Assembly (NCBI RefSeq): GCF_001874625.1
Contig: NZ_CP017671.1
Span: forward strand, 1,364,001 to 1,428,000
Direction of reading: 5' to 3'
DNA from: Providencia rettgeri
Lineage (GTDB): Bacteria; Pseudomonadota; Gammaproteobacteria; Enterobacterales; Enterobacteriaceae
DNA: 64,000 nt
The translations under genes and the position numbers were made by a program. The notes under the pieces are model-generated. The model saw only the letters and a program-made list of their open reading frames with translations. It was not told the DNA's origin and searched no databases. Positions 27,730-41,816 of this stretch are shown piece after piece; the stretch's first letter is position 1; the number at the start of each line of letters is the position of its first letter.

Positions 27730-28334
27730 TTATTGGTGACGTTCTTTTAAACGTTTAATAATAGTACTTAAATCAAGTTCTTGGTCTTGCAGTAGTACCA
27801 TTAAGTGATACATCAAATCAGCGGCTTCGTTAGTTAATTCAGCGCGGTCATTGACGGTGGCTGCTAAGGCCGTTTCAACACCTTCTTCCCCAACTTTTTG
27901 GGCGATACGTTTAGTGCCACTTGCATATAAACGAGCGGTATAAGAGCTTTCAGGTGATGCCGTTTTTCGCTCTTTTAGCAAGGTTTCTAGCTCAAACAGA
28001 AAGCCCCAATCACTTTGTGCGGGAGCAAAGCAACTTTGAGTGCTTTTATGACATGTTGGGCCATCCGGTAAGGCGAGCGCCAATAAAGTATCGCTGTCAC
28101 AATCAGGGTAAATATCAACTAAATTTAAAAAATTATTTGATGTTTCACCTTTGGTCCACAAACGTTGTTTAGTTCGAGAATAAAAAGTGACTTTACGGCT
28201 GTCTAAAGTGGTTTGTAATGCTTCAGGGTTCATATACCCAAGCATTAATACATCCCCTGATACGGCATGTTGCACGATCACAGGTATTAAATTATCGACT
28301 TTTTGCCATGCCAGTTGGCTACATTGTTCTGTGG

Positions 28335-28341
<7 letters not shown>
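27730..28341 (-). CDS. hisI: Bifunctional phosphoribosyl-AMP cyclohydrolase / phosphoribosyl-ATP pyrophosphatase
   Basis: This enzyme performs steps 2 and 3 of histidine synthesis. The N-terminal cyclohydrolase domain (about 1-110) has YCDSDTLL-type zinc ligands, here PDCDSDTLL and GPTCH. The C-terminal pyrophosphatase domain has the metal-binding [11 protein letters not shown] and [17 protein letters not shown]. It has 203 residues, as in E. coli. It is the last gene of the operon, and its start overlaps hisF by 7 nt. Confidence 0.98.
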
Positions 28342-30428
<2,087 letters not shown>

Positions 30429-30429
<1 letters not shown>

Positions 30430-31496
30430 CACAAAACCCCTTTTGAGCTTGGGAGGGTATCCCCTTCAACGCGGATCGCTTGGCGCAGTGTCCGACCAAA
30501 GACTTTAAATAAGCTTTCTGCTTTGTGGTGATCGTTTTTTCCTTTTGTTTTTAGGTGTAATGTGCAGCCCATTGCATAGGAAAGTGAGCTAAAAAAGTGC
30601 TCAATCATTTCTGTACTTAAATCACCTACGCGTTGGTATTTAAATTCTGCTTTATATTCAAGGTGAGGGCGACCTGAAATATCCAGTGCGCAGCGTGCTT
30701 GGCATTCATCCATTGGGAGCACGAAACCAAAGCGTGCGATGCCTCGTTTATCACCTAAAGCAATTCTGAGAGCTTCACCTAATGCAAGCCCTGTGTCTTC
30801 AACTGTGTGGTGGTCATCAATAAATAAGTCACCATTGACCTCGATATTTAAACGGAAGCCGCCATGGGTCGCTATTTGGTCTAACATGTGGTCGAAGAAG
30901 CCAACCCCAGTGTTGATTTTACTGCCACCTTCTTGGTCTAACCAAACTTCTACTTGTATATTCGTTTCTTTGGTAACGCGTTCTACTCGTGCATGGCGAT
31001 TACGTTTAGTGAGTTGTGCTGTGATCGCTTCCCAATCAAGCTCAGTTGCATTATAACGTAAGCCTTTGATCCCCATATTATCAGCAAGCTGAATATCGGT
31101 TTCGCGGTCACCAATCACATAGCTGTTTTCGCTATCTAATACATTGCTATCTAAATAGCGTTCTACCAATTGAAGTTTAGGTTTACGGCAAGGGCAGTTA
31201 TCTTCAGGCTTATGAGGGCAAATTAGAACTTCGTCAAACGTGATGCCTTGAGAAGTGAAAATTTGCATCATTAAATTATGGGGTGGTTCAAAGTCAGCAG
31301 TTGGGAAGCTATCGGTGCCTAAGCCATCTTGGTTGGTTATCATCACTAAGCGGTAATTGGCTTTTTGCAGAGCAAGTAAGCTAGGAATGACCGCTTTTTC
31401 AAAGGCGAGTTTGTTTAAGCTGTCGACTTGAAAATCCGTCGGTGGCTCAGTAATTAAGGTACCATCACGGTCGATAAAAAGAATTTTCTGGCTCAT
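30429..31496 (-). CDS. hisB: Bifunctional histidinol-phosphatase / imidazoleglycerol-phosphate dehydratase
   Basis: This 355-residue fusion is typical of enterobacteria. The N-terminal HAD phosphatase (about 1-165) has the DxD motif FIDRDGTL and the zinc-binding cluster [14 protein letters not shown]. The C-terminal dehydratase has two metal-binding HHTVED/DHHKAE-type motifs. It therefore catalyses steps 6 and 8 of the pathway. It starts 13 nt after hisC. Confidence 0.98.
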
Positions 31497-31509
31497 GAGT
31501 CATTCCTAA

Positions 31510-32583
<1,074 letters not shown>

Positions 32584-33900
32584 TTACTCCTGATTTTGTT
32601 TTTTTAGTTCGTTAACGCGTAAGGTAACGGCATTTTTGTGAGCGGTGAGTTGCTCTGCTTGAGCTAAAGTTTCGATGGTGTTGGCTAGCCCTAATAGGCC
32701 TTGTTTAGACAACTTTTGTACGGTCATGCGTTTCATAAAATCAGCAAGGCCAAGGCTTGAATAAGTCGAGGTATAGCCATAGGTCGGTAAAACGTGGTTA
32801 GTCCCTGATGCGTAATCCCCCGCAGACTCCGGTGACCAGTCACCAACGAATACTGACCCTGCACTAGTGATAGCGTCGACTAGGTTATCAGCATCGCGGG
32901 TTTGTAATATTAAATGCTCAGGGCCATAGCGATTGCTAATTTCAACGCATTGTTCGATCGAATCAGCGATGATCACACGGCTGGCACTCAGTGCTTCCCT
33001 TGCAATTTCTGCACGAGAAAGTTGCGCTAATTGTTTTTCTGTTTCCTCAATCACGCGCTGGGCAAAGTTTTCATCGTCAGTTAATAAAATGACTTGTGAA
33101 TCAGGGCCGTGTTCCGCTTGTGATAGTAAATCAGATGCGGTGAACGCTGGGTTTGCTCCGCTATCCGCAATCACTAATACTTCAGAAGGGCCCGCTGGCA
33201 TATCAATGGCAGCACCATCATGGCTTTGGCTGACTTGGCGTTTTGCCTCTGTGACATAGGCATTACCGGGGCCAAAAATTTTATCCACTGTAGGAATGCT
33301 TTGGGTGCCAAATGCCATGGCGGCAATCGCTTGTGCGCCACCTACTTGGAAAATATCGCTAATACCACACAGCTTGGCTGCATACAGAATTTCATCAGCA
33401 ATTGGTGGAGGAGAGCACAGGATAATTTTCCGACAACCCGCAATATTGGCTGGTGTTCCCAACATCATAACCGTTGACAGTAATGGCGCGGAACCACCCG
33501 GAATATACAAGCCAACCGCATCAATTGGGCGCGTGATTTGCTGGCAAACAACACCAGCTTGGGTTTCTACCGTTATTGGTACAGGCTTTTGAGCCTCATG
33601 AAAACGACGGATATTGCCAATTGCCGTTTTCATTGCAGTTTTAATTTCATCACCAAGACGAGCTTCAGCTTCATCTACCGTATTCGCTGCAATACGCACG
33701 GTGTCGATTTCGGTTTTATCGAAACGACGGCTTAAGGTTTGAAGGGCAAGGTCACCTTCACGACGGACTTGGTCGATAATGTCACTGACCGCGCTAGTAA
33801 TGCTGCCAGAGGCAGCAATAGCAGGGCGCATCAGCAATGCACTTTGTTGTTGGTCGTTACAATCTGCCCAGCGAATTGGCTGGTTGAATCCCATTTCCAT
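32584..33900 (-). CDS. hisD: Histidinol dehydrogenase
   Basis: This zinc enzyme carries out the two final NAD-dependent oxidations from histidinol to histidine. It has 438 residues (E. coli 434). Key regions are [31 protein letters not shown], the [10 protein letters not shown] loop with catalytic and zinc-binding residues, and [18 protein letters not shown]. It starts 6 nt after the hisG stop. Confidence 0.98.
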   Translation of the reverse strand: MEMGFNQPIRWADCNDQQQSALLMRPAIAASGSITSAVSDIIDQVRREGDLALQTLSRRFDKTEIDTVRIAANTVDEAEARLGDEIKTAMKTAIGNIRRFHEAQKPVPITVETQAGVVCQQITRPIDAVGLYIPGGSAPLLSTVMMLGTPANIAGCRKIILCSPPPIADEILYAAKLCGISDIFQVGGAQAIAAMAFGTQSIPTVDKIFGPGNAYVTEAKRQVSQSHDGAAIDMPAGPSEVLVIADSGANPAFTASDLLSQAEHGPDSQVILLTDDENFAQRVIEETEKQLAQLSRAEIAREALSASRVIIADSIEQCVEISNRYGPEHLILQTRDADNLVDAITSAGSVFVGDWSPESAGDYASGTNHVLPTYGYTSTYSSLGLADFMKRMTVQKLSKQGLLGLANTIETLAQAEQLTAHKNAVTLRVNELKKQNQE

Positions 33901-33906
33901 GACGAT

Positions 33907-34806
33907 TTACTCCATCATTTTTTCGATTGGCAGAACAAGAATTGAACTTGCGCCTAATGCTTTCAGTTTTTCCATGGTTTCCCAGAACAAAGTTTCGGAG
34001 CTAACCATGTGCATTGCTACACGGCTTTGTTCACCCGCTAGAGGTAAAATAGTTGGGCGCTCAGCACCAGGCAGTAGTGCAATAATTTCTTCCAGTGTTT
34101 CACTTGGCGCGTGTAACATGATGTATTTAGATTCGCGAGCTTGGATAACGCCTTGAATTCGGGTCATCATGCGGTCAATGAGTTGCTGTTTATCTGCCGA
34201 CATTTCACCATCGCGTTGGATTAAACAGGCTTTTGAACGGTAAATGACTTCCACTTCTTTCAGCCCGTTTGCCTCTAATGTCGCCCCTGTTGAGACTAAG
34301 TCACAAATCGCGTCTGATAGGCCTGCACGTGGTGCAACTTCAACTGAGCCATTAAGTAAGCATGATTTAAATTGAATGCCTTTTTGGTCGAAATAACGTT
34401 TTAATAAGTGCGGGTAAGAAGTTGCAACGCGGGAACCATTTAAGCATTCTGCACCGGTATAGTTGAAATCTAATGGTGCAGCAAGTGATAGGCGGCAGCC
34501 GCCAAAATCAAGGCGACGTAGTGTTTTATATTGAGGGTCTTCACCTTGAGCACGGCGATTTAATAGCTCTTCTTCCAGAACGTTTTCACCAATGATACCG
34601 AGGTCAACAACGCCATCCATAACCAGCCCCGGAATGTCATCATCGCGGACACGAAGTAAATCAATAGGCATATTTTCTGCATAAGCAATCAAACGTTGTT
34701 GTTGTAAATTAATTTTGATCCCACAGCGAGATAGTAATTCTCTTGATTCTTCACTCAGACGACCTGATTTTTGAATTGCAATACGTAAACGTGATTTATC
34801 CAACAT
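33907..34806 (-). CDS. hisG: ATP phosphoribosyltransferase, long form
   Basis: This first and rate-limiting enzyme of histidine synthesis joins ATP and PRPP and is feedback-inhibited by histidine. From [17 protein letters not shown] it has 299 residues, as in E. coli; a longer ORF that reads into the leader was rejected. The phosphate-binding [13 protein letters not shown] and the C-terminal regulatory ACT-like domain are present. It is the first structural gene of the operon and lies immediately downstream of the attenuator. Confidence 0.98.
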   Translation of the reverse strand: MLDKSRLRIAIQKSGRLSEESRELLSRCGIKINLQQQRLIAYAENMPIDLLRVRDDDIPGLVMDGVVDLGIIGENVLEEELLNRRAQGEDPQYKTLRRLDFGGCRLSLAAPLDFNYTGAECLNGSRVATSYPHLLKRYFDQKGIQFKSCLLNGSVEVAPRAGLSDAICDLVSTGATLEANGLKEVEVIYRSKACLIQRDGEMSADKQQLIDRMMTRIQGVIQARESKYIMLHAPSETLEEIIALLPGAERPTILPLAGEQSRVAMHMVSSETLFWETMEKLKALGASSILVLPIEKMME

Positions 34807-34841
34807 AACCTTACCCCATATTCCTTTAATAAATTTTTGTT

Positions 34842-34884
34842 TTAAAATAAAAAAACCCTCGGAAGATAATCTTCCGAGGGTTTT
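34842..34884 (-). terminator. his operon attenuator terminator
   Basis: AAAACCCTCGGAAG and CTTCCGAGGGTTTT form a 14-bp stem with a 5-nt loop, then an extended T-tract on the minus strand. It lies between hisL and hisG, the position of the enteric his attenuator. Confidence 0.95.
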
Positions 34885-34949
34885 CTCAATTCGCATTTCA
34901 GCCACCGGAAGATTCGTTGATCGTCTTCCAGCACACATCGCCCGAAAGA

Positions 34950-34997
34950 CTAATCAGGATGATGGTGATGATGATGGTTGCGTGAAATACGATTCAT
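34950..34997 (-). CDS. hisL: his operon leader peptide
   Basis: This 15-residue peptide, [15 protein letters not shown], has six consecutive His codons (E. coli has seven) and ends in Pro-Asp as in E. coli. A GGAAGA ribosome binding site lies upstream. Stalling at the His codons when charged tRNA-His is scarce favours the antiterminator and lets transcription enter hisG. Confidence 0.97.
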   Translation of the reverse strand: MNRISRNHHHHHHPD

Positions 34998-35242
34998 AAT
35001 GTCTTCCGTTCTCTAATTTGCGTGAATGACTAAACATTCACTGTGCTAACTAAATACTCATTGGTATTCAACCTATCCGATTTCCCCCTATGAATGCAAC
35101 CTTTTTTTAAAAAATAACCAATAATAATTAGTTGAGTAGGATTTATAGTGATAAATCCCTCAAAAAATGTATTCGGAAGTTTTAAGGTTTTCAGATAACC
35201 TAGAGTGAATTTCAGTGAATGAGTCAATGGAGGATCGATTGT

Positions 35243-36070
35243 ATGAAAAAAGTGACCATCGTTGGGCTAGGTTGGGTTGGGTTACCATTGGCTCAGGCTT
35301 TATTAGCAAAGGGTATTCAAGTTGTCGGAACTAAGACGACGCCTGATGGCATAGAGGCCGCCCGTGCTGTGGGTATAGAATGCTATGCATTAAAGCTAAC
35401 CCCTGAAATTGAGTGTGACAGTGAAGATTTAACTCAGCTTATGGTGGAGAGCGATGCCTTGGTCATTTTGCTCCCGCCTTCAAAAGTGAATGTGGACCAA
35501 TACGTTGAAGCGATTGAAACTTTAGTTAATTGTGCAGTCACTTTTCGAGTGCCAAAAGTGATTTTTACCTCTTCTACCTCGGTATATGGGGAGCAAGATG
35601 GTGAAATCACGGAAAAAGCGAATCTTAATGGGTCAACAACCTCAGCGACGGCACTCATAAGGGCTGAACGCTGGTTACACCAATTGCCGAACATTTCAGT
35701 GGATATTTTACGACTCGCCGGTTTAGTGGGAGAGAAACGCCATGCGGGCCGGTTTTTAGCGGGTAAAACAGGGGTTAAAGGGGCTAACCTACCGGTGAAT
35801 ATGGTGCATCAAGATGATGTTATCACGGCAATTTTACTATTGCTTCAGCAGCCTGATGGCGGCCATATTTTTAACTTGTGTGCACCAACGCACCCCACAC
35901 GCGCGGAATTCTATACCAAGGCGGCTAAATCGATTGGCTTAGTACCACCTGAATTTATTGATGAAATAAATGAGTCAGGAGGTAAAGTAATTAATGGTAA
36001 TAAGATTTGCCAAGAACTTGGGTTTGAATATCAATATCCAAACCCTGACTTGATGAATATGACGCTATAA
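35243..36070 (+). CDS. yeeZ: NAD(P)-dependent SDR-type epimerase family protein YeeZ
   Basis: This 275-residue protein has an N-terminal Rossmann motif (VGLGWVGLPLAQALLAKG), the STSVYGE segment and the conserved RLAGLVGxxRHxGRFLAGK, and closely follows E. coli YeeZ (274 residues). The GGAGG eight bases upstream selects this ATG over one 24 nt earlier. It is divergent from hisL, the same neighbourhood as in E. coli. The substrate is unknown. Its stop abuts the stop of the convergent next gene with no spacer. Confidence 0.92.
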   Translation: MKKVTIVGLGWVGLPLAQALLAKGIQVVGTKTTPDGIEAARAVGIECYALKLTPEIECDSEDLTQLMVESDALVILLPPSKVNVDQYVEAIETLVNCAVTFRVPKVIFTSSTSVYGEQDGEITEKANLNGSTTSATALIRAERWLHQLPNISVDILRLAGLVGEKRHAGRFLAGKTGVKGANLPVNMVHQDDVITAILLLLQQPDGGHIFNLCAPTHPTRAEFYTKAAKSIGLVPPEFIDEINESGGKVINGNKICQELGFEYQYPNPDLMNMTL

Positions 36071-36694
36071 TCACTTAATTGGGATCATAACAATTTTTTT
36101 GAATGCAGGGCGTGTGGTTAATTGCTGATACCAACGCTCTAAATTTTTGAATTCAGGGCGGTCGGTAACGATTTCATGCCATGGATAAAATAGCGGTGCG
36201 ATAGCAATATCAGCAATGCCAAATTTGTCGCCACTGAAGTAAGCTTGGTTTGCTAATGCATCGTCGGCAATTTGCAATAATTTATTAATGTTGCCATAAA
36301 TTACCTTAGCGAGTTCTGGGTCCCTTTCTGCTTGTGGGACACGGACAATTTTGTTCATCATCTGTTTGATGTGTTCAAACAGATTAGCACTACTCCAATC
36401 CATCCATTTATCCGCTGCGGCTTTCTCTTGCAGGTCTTTAGCGATCAATAAGTGAGAGTGATCAAACTTTTCCGTAAGGTAACGTAAAATTGCATTTGAT
36501 TCCCACAGTGCAAAGTCATCATCCTGTAGAGTTGGAATTGTACTGTTTGGATTCATTTTTTTATATTCAGGTGTATCTAACCCACCAAATGGGCCACCCA
36601 CATCTTTTTGATTATAAGCGACATTTAATTCTTCTAAGCACCAAAGTACCTTTTTAACGTTGGAAGAGTTGACGCGTCCCCAGACAGTTAACAT
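36071..36694 (-). CDS. Glutathione S-transferase family protein, GstB-like
   Basis: This 207-residue cytosolic protein has an N-terminal thioredoxin-like domain (about 1-80; GRVNSSNVKKVLWCLEEL, cis-Pro in NSTIPTL, then WESNAILRYL) and a C-terminal helical domain ending KKIVMIPIK. It resembles E. coli GstB (208 residues) along its length, including the active-site Asn-Ser-Ser motif in place of a Tyr or Cys. GstB-type enzymes conjugate glutathione to electrophiles such as bromoacetate. It is monocistronic and convergent with yeeZ. Confidence 0.88.
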   Translation of the reverse strand: MLTVWGRVNSSNVKKVLWCLEELNVAYNQKDVGGPFGGLDTPEYKKMNPNSTIPTLQDDDFALWESNAILRYLTEKFDHSHLLIAKDLQEKAAADKWMDWSSANLFEHIKQMMNKIVRVPQAERDPELAKVIYGNINKLLQIADDALANQAYFSGDKFGIADIAIAPLFYPWHEIVTDRPEFKNLERWYQQLTTRPAFKKIVMIPIK

Positions 36695-36926
36695 TGCAGC
36701 CTCCTAAATTGATTTTTTTGTCATCAGCCATGGTTAAGATAGATTAAATTCACTCGTAGGCAAATCTTTATTTCCTATAGGTGGTCTCAGTGAAAATAAA
36801 GTCTTATATTAGGCTTGGTTAGATTGAGTTATCGCATTTGATCACAGCGGTGGTTTCATCGTTTAGTGATGTTGAGCAAGATGATATTTATTTTAAATGT
36901 TTTATGAATAAGTGAAGGAATAACCG

Positions 36927-38132
36927 ATGAGTAAAAAAATGTTGTCCCTAAAAACCCGACAATTCGGGGTTGGGTTGAGTCTATTGATTGCCGTAAGTGG
37001 GAGTACGTATGCGGCTCAGACCCCGGTTGCTCCTCAAGTTGATGCAAAAGCATTCGTTCTAATGGATTATAAAAGTGGCAAAATCCTAGCGTCTGCAAAC
37101 CCTGACGAGCGTTTAGACCCTGCAAGCTTGACTAAAATTATGACCAGTTATGTGGTAGGTCAGGCAGTTAAATCAGGGAAAATTACGCCGCAGGATATGG
37201 TAACAGTGGGGGAAGACGCATGGGCGACAGGAAACCCGGTATTAAAAGGCTCTTCACTCATGTTTTTGAAGCCGAAAGACCGTGTTTCAGTATTGGATTT
37301 AAACAAAGGAATTGTTATCCAGTCAGGGAATGATGCCAGTATCGCTTTAGCTGATTATGTTGCGGGGAGCCAGGATTCATTTGTCAGTTTAATGAACCAT
37401 TATGTGCAACAAATAGGCTTAAAGAATACACACTTTAAAACAGTTCATGGCCTAGATTCTGAAGGGCAATTTAGTACAGCACGCGATATGGCTATTTTAA
37501 CACAAGCGATGATCCGTGATGTCCCCGATGAATATGTATTGCATAAAGAGAAAGAATTTACCTTTAATAAAATTCGCCAACCTAACCGTAACCGTTTGTT
37601 GTGGAACCAAAATTTAAAAGTTGATGGCGTAAAAACAGGGCACACTAGTGGCGCAGGGCATAATTTAGTGGCATCAGCCACGGAAGGTGATATGCGCTTA
37701 ATTTCTGTTGTGTTAGGGGCGCCAAGTGACCGAGTGCGTTTTTCAGAAAGTGAGAAGTTACTGACTTGGGGTTTTCGCTTTTTTGAAACGGTGACACCAA
37801 TAAAAGCAGACACCACATTGAAGAAACAACGGGTTTGGTTTGGGGATACCTCGGAGGTTTCACTCGGTGTTGCTGATGATGTTTCTATCACAATCCCTAA
37901 AGGGCAGCTACAAAATTTAAAAGTAGATATTCAGCTTACAAATGATTCCCTTGAAGCACCTTTAGCGAAAAACCAAGCGGTAGGGACGATTAACTTTATT
38001 CTGAATGGTGAAGTCGTTGAGCAACATCCTTTAGTGGCAAAATCTGCTGTTGAGGAAGCCGGGTTCTTTGGTCGTATTTGGGACTATATCATGAAAACCA
38101 TCAGCGGCTGGTGGAGTGCAATCTTTGGGTAA
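36927..38132 (+). CDS. dacC: D-alanyl-D-alanine carboxypeptidase (PBP6-type)
   Basis: This class C low-molecular-mass penicillin-binding protein trims the terminal D-Ala of peptidoglycan pentapeptides. Its 401 residues (E. coli DacC 400) include a signal peptide (about 1-30), S67-L-T-K70, S133-G-N135 and K236-T-G238. The C-terminal amphipathic helix ([22 protein letters not shown] region) anchors it to the outer face of the inner membrane. Similarity is strongest to DacC; DacA is the alternative. It ends opposite sdaB. Confidence 0.92.
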   Translation: MSKKMLSLKTRQFGVGLSLLIAVSGSTYAAQTPVAPQVDAKAFVLMDYKSGKILASANPDERLDPASLTKIMTSYVVGQAVKSGKITPQDMVTVGEDAWATGNPVLKGSSLMFLKPKDRVSVLDLNKGIVIQSGNDASIALADYVAGSQDSFVSLMNHYVQQIGLKNTHFKTVHGLDSEGQFSTARDMAILTQAMIRDVPDEYVLHKEKEFTFNKIRQPNRNRLLWNQNLKVDGVKTGHTSGAGHNLVASATEGDMRLISVVLGAPSDRVRFSESEKLLTWGFRFFETVTPIKADTTLKKQRVWFGDTSEVSLGVADDVSITIPKGQLQNLKVDIQLTNDSLEAPLAKNQAVGTINFILNGEVVEQHPLVAKSAVEEAGFFGRIWDYIMKTISGWWSAIFG

Positions 38133-38152
38133 GTGATTATCTTTAGCTAAAA

Positions 38153-38190
38153 CTAGCCCTAACCGTCCCACTATGGGGGATTAGGGCTAG
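38153..38190. terminator. Bidirectional terminator between dacC and sdaB
   Basis: CTAGCCCTAA and TTAGGGCTAG form a perfect 10-bp stem around an 18-nt loop with further internal pairing. It sits between two convergent stop codons. Confidence 0.75.
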
Positions 38191-38207
38191 ATAGTGTATA
38201 CAAGTAT

Positions 38208-39575
38208 TTATTCGCAGTGTGCCAGTTTAATGGCTAGCCCGCCTTGGGAGGTTTCACGGTATTTTGCGTTAATGTCTTTGCCTGTTTCATACATCGTTTC
38301 AATAACTTTATCAAGGCAAACACGCGGGTCACTGACTCGTCGTAATGCCATACGCGCCGCATTAACTGCTTTCACCGACGCGATTGCATTTCGTTCAATA
38401 CAAGGGACCTGAACTTGCCCGCCAACGGGGTCACAAGTTAACCCTAAATTATGTTCCATCGCAATTTCCGCGGCGATACACACTTGCTCAGGGCTACCGC
38501 CCATTAACTCTGCGAGACCTGCAGCCGCCATTGAACAAGCAACACCAACTTCCCCTTGGCAACCAACTTCAGCACCTGAAATCGATGCGTTCATTTTATA
38601 TAGAGCACCGATAACCCCTGAGACTAAAAAATACCGAGTGTAGGAGTTCTCATTCACAGGGCGAATGAATTTATCATAATAGGCTAACACGGCGGGGACT
38701 ATGCCACAGGCGCCGTTAGTTGGAGCTGTTACAACGCGGCCACCGGCAGCGTTTTCTTCATTGACGGCAAGAGCAAACATGTTGATCCAATCAATGACCG
38801 CCATAGGGTCTGTGTTTGTGCTATCGGTTGTGACAAGTTGGCGGCGTAGTGCTGCGGCACGGCGAGGGACACGTAATGGACCGGGTAATAAACCCTCCGT
38901 TGTCACGCCGCGTTCAATACCGGCTTTCATTACATCCCAAACGGAGGATAAATAATGTTGAATTTCATCTTTACTGCGTAAAGCTAATTCATTTTGCATT
39001 ACCAGTGCAGAAAGGGATAAACCTGTTTCCTTACAATGCTTTTGTAAATCTGCCGCATATTTAAACGGATAAGGGACTTGAACTGCATTTTCATTCTCTT
39101 GGCCGAAATGCTCTTCATCAACGATAAAGCCACCACCAATGGAATAGTAATTTTTAGTGTATAGAATTTCGTTACCTGCAAATGCCGTGATAGTCATTCC
39201 ATTTTCATGGAGCGGCAAGTTGGTATGATGAAAGTTCATCCCACCTTCGGTCGGAAAATCGACCTCATGTTGCCCTTGGGCTAAAAGAAGTTTACCTGTG
39301 TGCTCGACATTACGCATAAACGCAGGAATAGCGTCAATATCAATAGTATCGGGTAAGTTACCCGCAAGCCCCATAATGATTGCCATATCTGTGGCGTGGC
39401 CTTTACCTGTCAGGGAAAGCGAGCCGTATACATCAACCGCAATACGTGTAGTGGTGGTAAGTAAGTTTTGTTGAATAAGGTCATCAACAAATTGTTTGCC
39501 CGCTTTCATTGGGCCGACAGTGTGGGAACTTGAAGGGCCGATGCCTATTTTGAAGATATCAAATACACTAATCAT
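38208..39575 (-). CDS. sdaB: L-serine ammonia-lyase (L-serine deaminase)
   Basis: This oxygen-sensitive [4Fe-4S] enzyme converts L-serine to pyruvate and ammonia. It has 455 residues, as in E. coli SdaB, with the N-terminal ACT-like beta domain ([16 protein letters not shown]) and the alpha domain with cluster cysteines in NGACGIVPA and [12 protein letters not shown]. It follows sdaC at 74 nt, matching the E. coli sdaCB operon, which is why sdaB is preferred over sdaA. Confidence 0.95.
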   Translation of the reverse strand: MISVFDIFKIGIGPSSSHTVGPMKAGKQFVDDLIQQNLLTTTTRIAVDVYGSLSLTGKGHATDMAIIMGLAGNLPDTIDIDAIPAFMRNVEHTGKLLLAQGQHEVDFPTEGGMNFHHTNLPLHENGMTITAFAGNEILYTKNYYSIGGGFIVDEEHFGQENENAVQVPYPFKYAADLQKHCKETGLSLSALVMQNELALRSKDEIQHYLSSVWDVMKAGIERGVTTEGLLPGPLRVPRRAAALRRQLVTTDSTNTDPMAVIDWINMFALAVNEENAAGGRVVTAPTNGACGIVPAVLAYYDKFIRPVNENSYTRYFLVSGVIGALYKMNASISGAEVGCQGEVGVACSMAAAGLAELMGGSPEQVCIAAEIAMEHNLGLTCDPVGGQVQVPCIERNAIASVKAVNAARMALRRVSDPRVCLDKVIETMYETGKDINAKYRETSQGGLAIKLAHCE

Positions 39576-39649
39576 ATTCAGTGCTTCCTTTTGTAGAAAG
39601 TCATTGAAATCAGGTCGCTATTTTCATAATAACGACCTGGTAGCTTCAA

Positions 39650-40966
39650 TTAGAAGAATAACTTATATATTGCCGCAGAGATAGCGACTAGACCCATAAT
39701 TACGATAAATACATTACTGATTTTATCGGCATATTTGCGCATTGCAGGCACTTTGTTGATGGCATACATTGGCATCAGGAACAATAAGATGGCGATAACA
39801 GGCCCACCGAGGCTTTCGATGATATCCAGTACGCCAGGGTTTAATGTTGCAACTATCCATGTAGTGACTAGCATGAAGATTGCGGTACCACGGTTTAGCT
39901 TACGAACATCAACGGTTTTACCCTTTGCACGATAAGCACGTTCAACTAGGCCATTGAAACCTTCACGAGCACCTAGATAGTGCCCTAGGAAAGATTTAAT
40001 AATTGCGATGAATGCAATAATTGCAGCTGCGTATTTGATGAATGGTTGATCGAAGTAGCCAGATAAATAGTCAAGAATACTGATATTTTGTGCTTTCGCC
40101 TGTGCTAGGTCTGCTGAAGATAAAGTAAACACACAACTAATGACGAAGAACATGACAGTCAAAACCATCAAAACATGTGCAGAAGCAAGAATACGTGAAC
40201 ATTTTTTTTCCGCTGCATCGCCATATTCTTCGCGTTTTGCGACAGAGAAAGCCGAGATGATAGGAGAATGGTTAAATGCAAACACCATCACTGGGATTGT
40301 TAACCAAATAGTGATCCAAATACTTTGCCCACCTGTATTTTTAGTGGCTTCAGTGATGCCTTCAAAGGTTAATGTATTCAGTACATCCCCACTCCAATGA
40401 GGGATCATATACAAAGAAAAGGCAACTAATACAGCGATAAATGGGAAAACCAGCATACTCATGACTTTGACTATGTATTTTTCACCAAAAGCAACAATCG
40501 CCATTACACCACCAACAAGGATCAAGGCAAGTAACCAGCGAGGTGGCGCGCCAACACCTAATAATTCGGTTAGGAATTTATTCACGTTATTGGTGATAGA
40601 TACACCATAAACCAGCAAAATAGGGTAGATCGCGAAGAAATAAAGTAGGGTGATCCAGTTGCCTGCTGTACGACCAAAGTGTTCTTCTACAACACCAGTA
40701 ATATCTGTGTCAGGTTTCGAACCAGAAAGAACGAACCGAGTTAAACCGCGATGAGCAAAGAACGTCATAGGGAAGGCTAAAACTAGCATCAATAAAACAG
40801 GTAATAAGCCGCTCATACCTGCGTTGATTGGCAAAAACAGTACTCCAGCACCGATAGCTGTACCATATAAACCCAGCATCCATACTGTGTCAGTTTTGCG
40901 CCAAGCATTACTGTTTACTGTTTGCGAGGCTGTTTTGTCGATGGAACCAACTTTTGTTGCATCCAT
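39650..40966 (-). CDS. sdaC: Serine:H+ symporter SdaC
   Basis: This 438-residue inner-membrane transporter of the HAAAP/AAAP family has 11 hydrophobic segments (E. coli SdaC 429). Conserved regions include AIGAGVLFLPINAGMSGLLP in helix 1 and FAFNHSPIISAFS in the middle. It imports L-serine for the deaminase encoded immediately downstream, so the pair forms a serine-uptake and catabolism operon. A CGGAGA ribosome binding site precedes the ATG. The upstream 850-bp non-coding region is unusually long. Confidence 0.95.
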   Translation of the reverse strand: MDATKVGSIDKTASQTVNSNAWRKTDTVWMLGLYGTAIGAGVLFLPINAGMSGLLPVLLMLVLAFPMTFFAHRGLTRFVLSGSKPDTDITGVVEEHFGRTAGNWITLLYFFAIYPILLVYGVSITNNVNKFLTELLGVGAPPRWLLALILVGGVMAIVAFGEKYIVKVMSMLVFPFIAVLVAFSLYMIPHWSGDVLNTLTFEGITEATKNTGGQSIWITIWLTIPVMVFAFNHSPIISAFSVAKREEYGDAAEKKCSRILASAHVLMVLTVMFFVISCVFTLSSADLAQAKAQNISILDYLSGYFDQPFIKYAAAIIAFIAIIKSFLGHYLGAREGFNGLVERAYRAKGKTVDVRKLNRGTAIFMLVTTWIVATLNPGVLDIIESLGGPVIAILLFLMPMYAINKVPAMRKYADKISNVFIVIMGLVAISAAIYKLFF

Positions 40967-41005
40967 AATAGTCTCCGAAAATAAAAGTCAAAAAAATCAT
41001 TTAAG

Positions 41006-41027
41006 CGTAACGTTCAAATGCGTTACG
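41006..41027 (-). repeat. Inverted repeat in the sdaC leader
   Basis: CGTAACG and CGTTACG are perfect 7-bp arms around an 8-nt loop, 40 bp before the sdaC ATG. It could be an operator or a leader hairpin. Confidence 0.45.
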
Positions 41028-41776
41028 ACGTTTTAATCTTTTGGTACGAACAATTACTAAATAACAATCGTTTTCTTTTACGTAACAATCTGATTAGAAA
41101 TAAAACTAAAAGTAATACTAATTTTATCTTCAATCAGTTTTGTAAATTTATCAGTAAATTTTAAAAATGGTTTTTGAGTGTGTGAATCTATAGTTTAACA
41201 GAATAAAGTACCGTGATCATTCTCTCAAAAGAGAAATATCCACCAAGTTTGCAAGGAATCATTATATTTTATAAAATTGTTAATAAAATTTGCGTTAGGT
41301 TTATTTTTTAAAACGTTTATATATTGATTTAATGAATTCTAAATAAGCTAAATACAAACAGAATTAAATTCTGCTGGAAAAACATTATTATATTAATAAT
41401 CAGCATTAAACTGATTGAAATATAATCCACGCTAATCTAAGTATGAAGTTTTACTCTAATGCTAGGGCAATAAATTAGACTTTTGTCTTATGTAATATGT
41501 TGTTATTTAACATTATATTTTTATTTCTTGGAATGGTTTAGTGAGTGATTAACCAGAGGGTAATTTGTTGGGGATAAAATCATATATTAATTATTTATAG
41601 ATATTTTCATGTCATTTTTTGTGACTTTTTTTGCGTCGAAAAAAATAATTAAAAAGCGTAACAAAATATTTGTTAATTAATTGTTTTAATAATTATGTTT
41701 AATACTTAAAAATAATTTTAAAGAAGAGGAAGAAAATAAGCAGAAACTTTGATTTAGCTCAATTTCTAAAATGAAT

Positions 41777-41810
41777 AAAAGTACTGGTATTAATTAACAC
41801 CAGTACTTTT
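41777..41810. terminator. Terminator of ybjG
   Basis: AAAAGTACTGGT and ACCAGTACTTTT form perfect 12-bp arms around a 10-nt loop, with T-runs on both strands. It lies just past the ybjG stop. Confidence 0.85.
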
Positions 41811-41816
41811 TAATGA

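Larger units (their letters stand above)
40967..41816. other. 850-bp AT-rich non-coding region upstream of sdaC
   Basis: No ORF longer than shadows of short length is seen, and no RNA gene was recognised. It must hold the sdaC promoter near its left end. It contains a CGTAACG/CGTTACG inverted repeat at 41006-41027, a TTCTCT/AGAGAA repeat near 41221, long A/T runs that could bind H-NS or Lrp, and the ybjG terminator at its right end. Confidence 0.5.

Noticed and set aside
34807-34938. Longer N-terminus for HisG
   Set aside because: The extension reads through the attenuator stem, and the E. coli-like start with family length 299 lies at 34806.
35023-35040. ArgR-like TGAAT...ATTCA element in the hisL leader region
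   Set aside because: The half-sites are separated by 8 bp instead of the 4 bp of a real ARG box.
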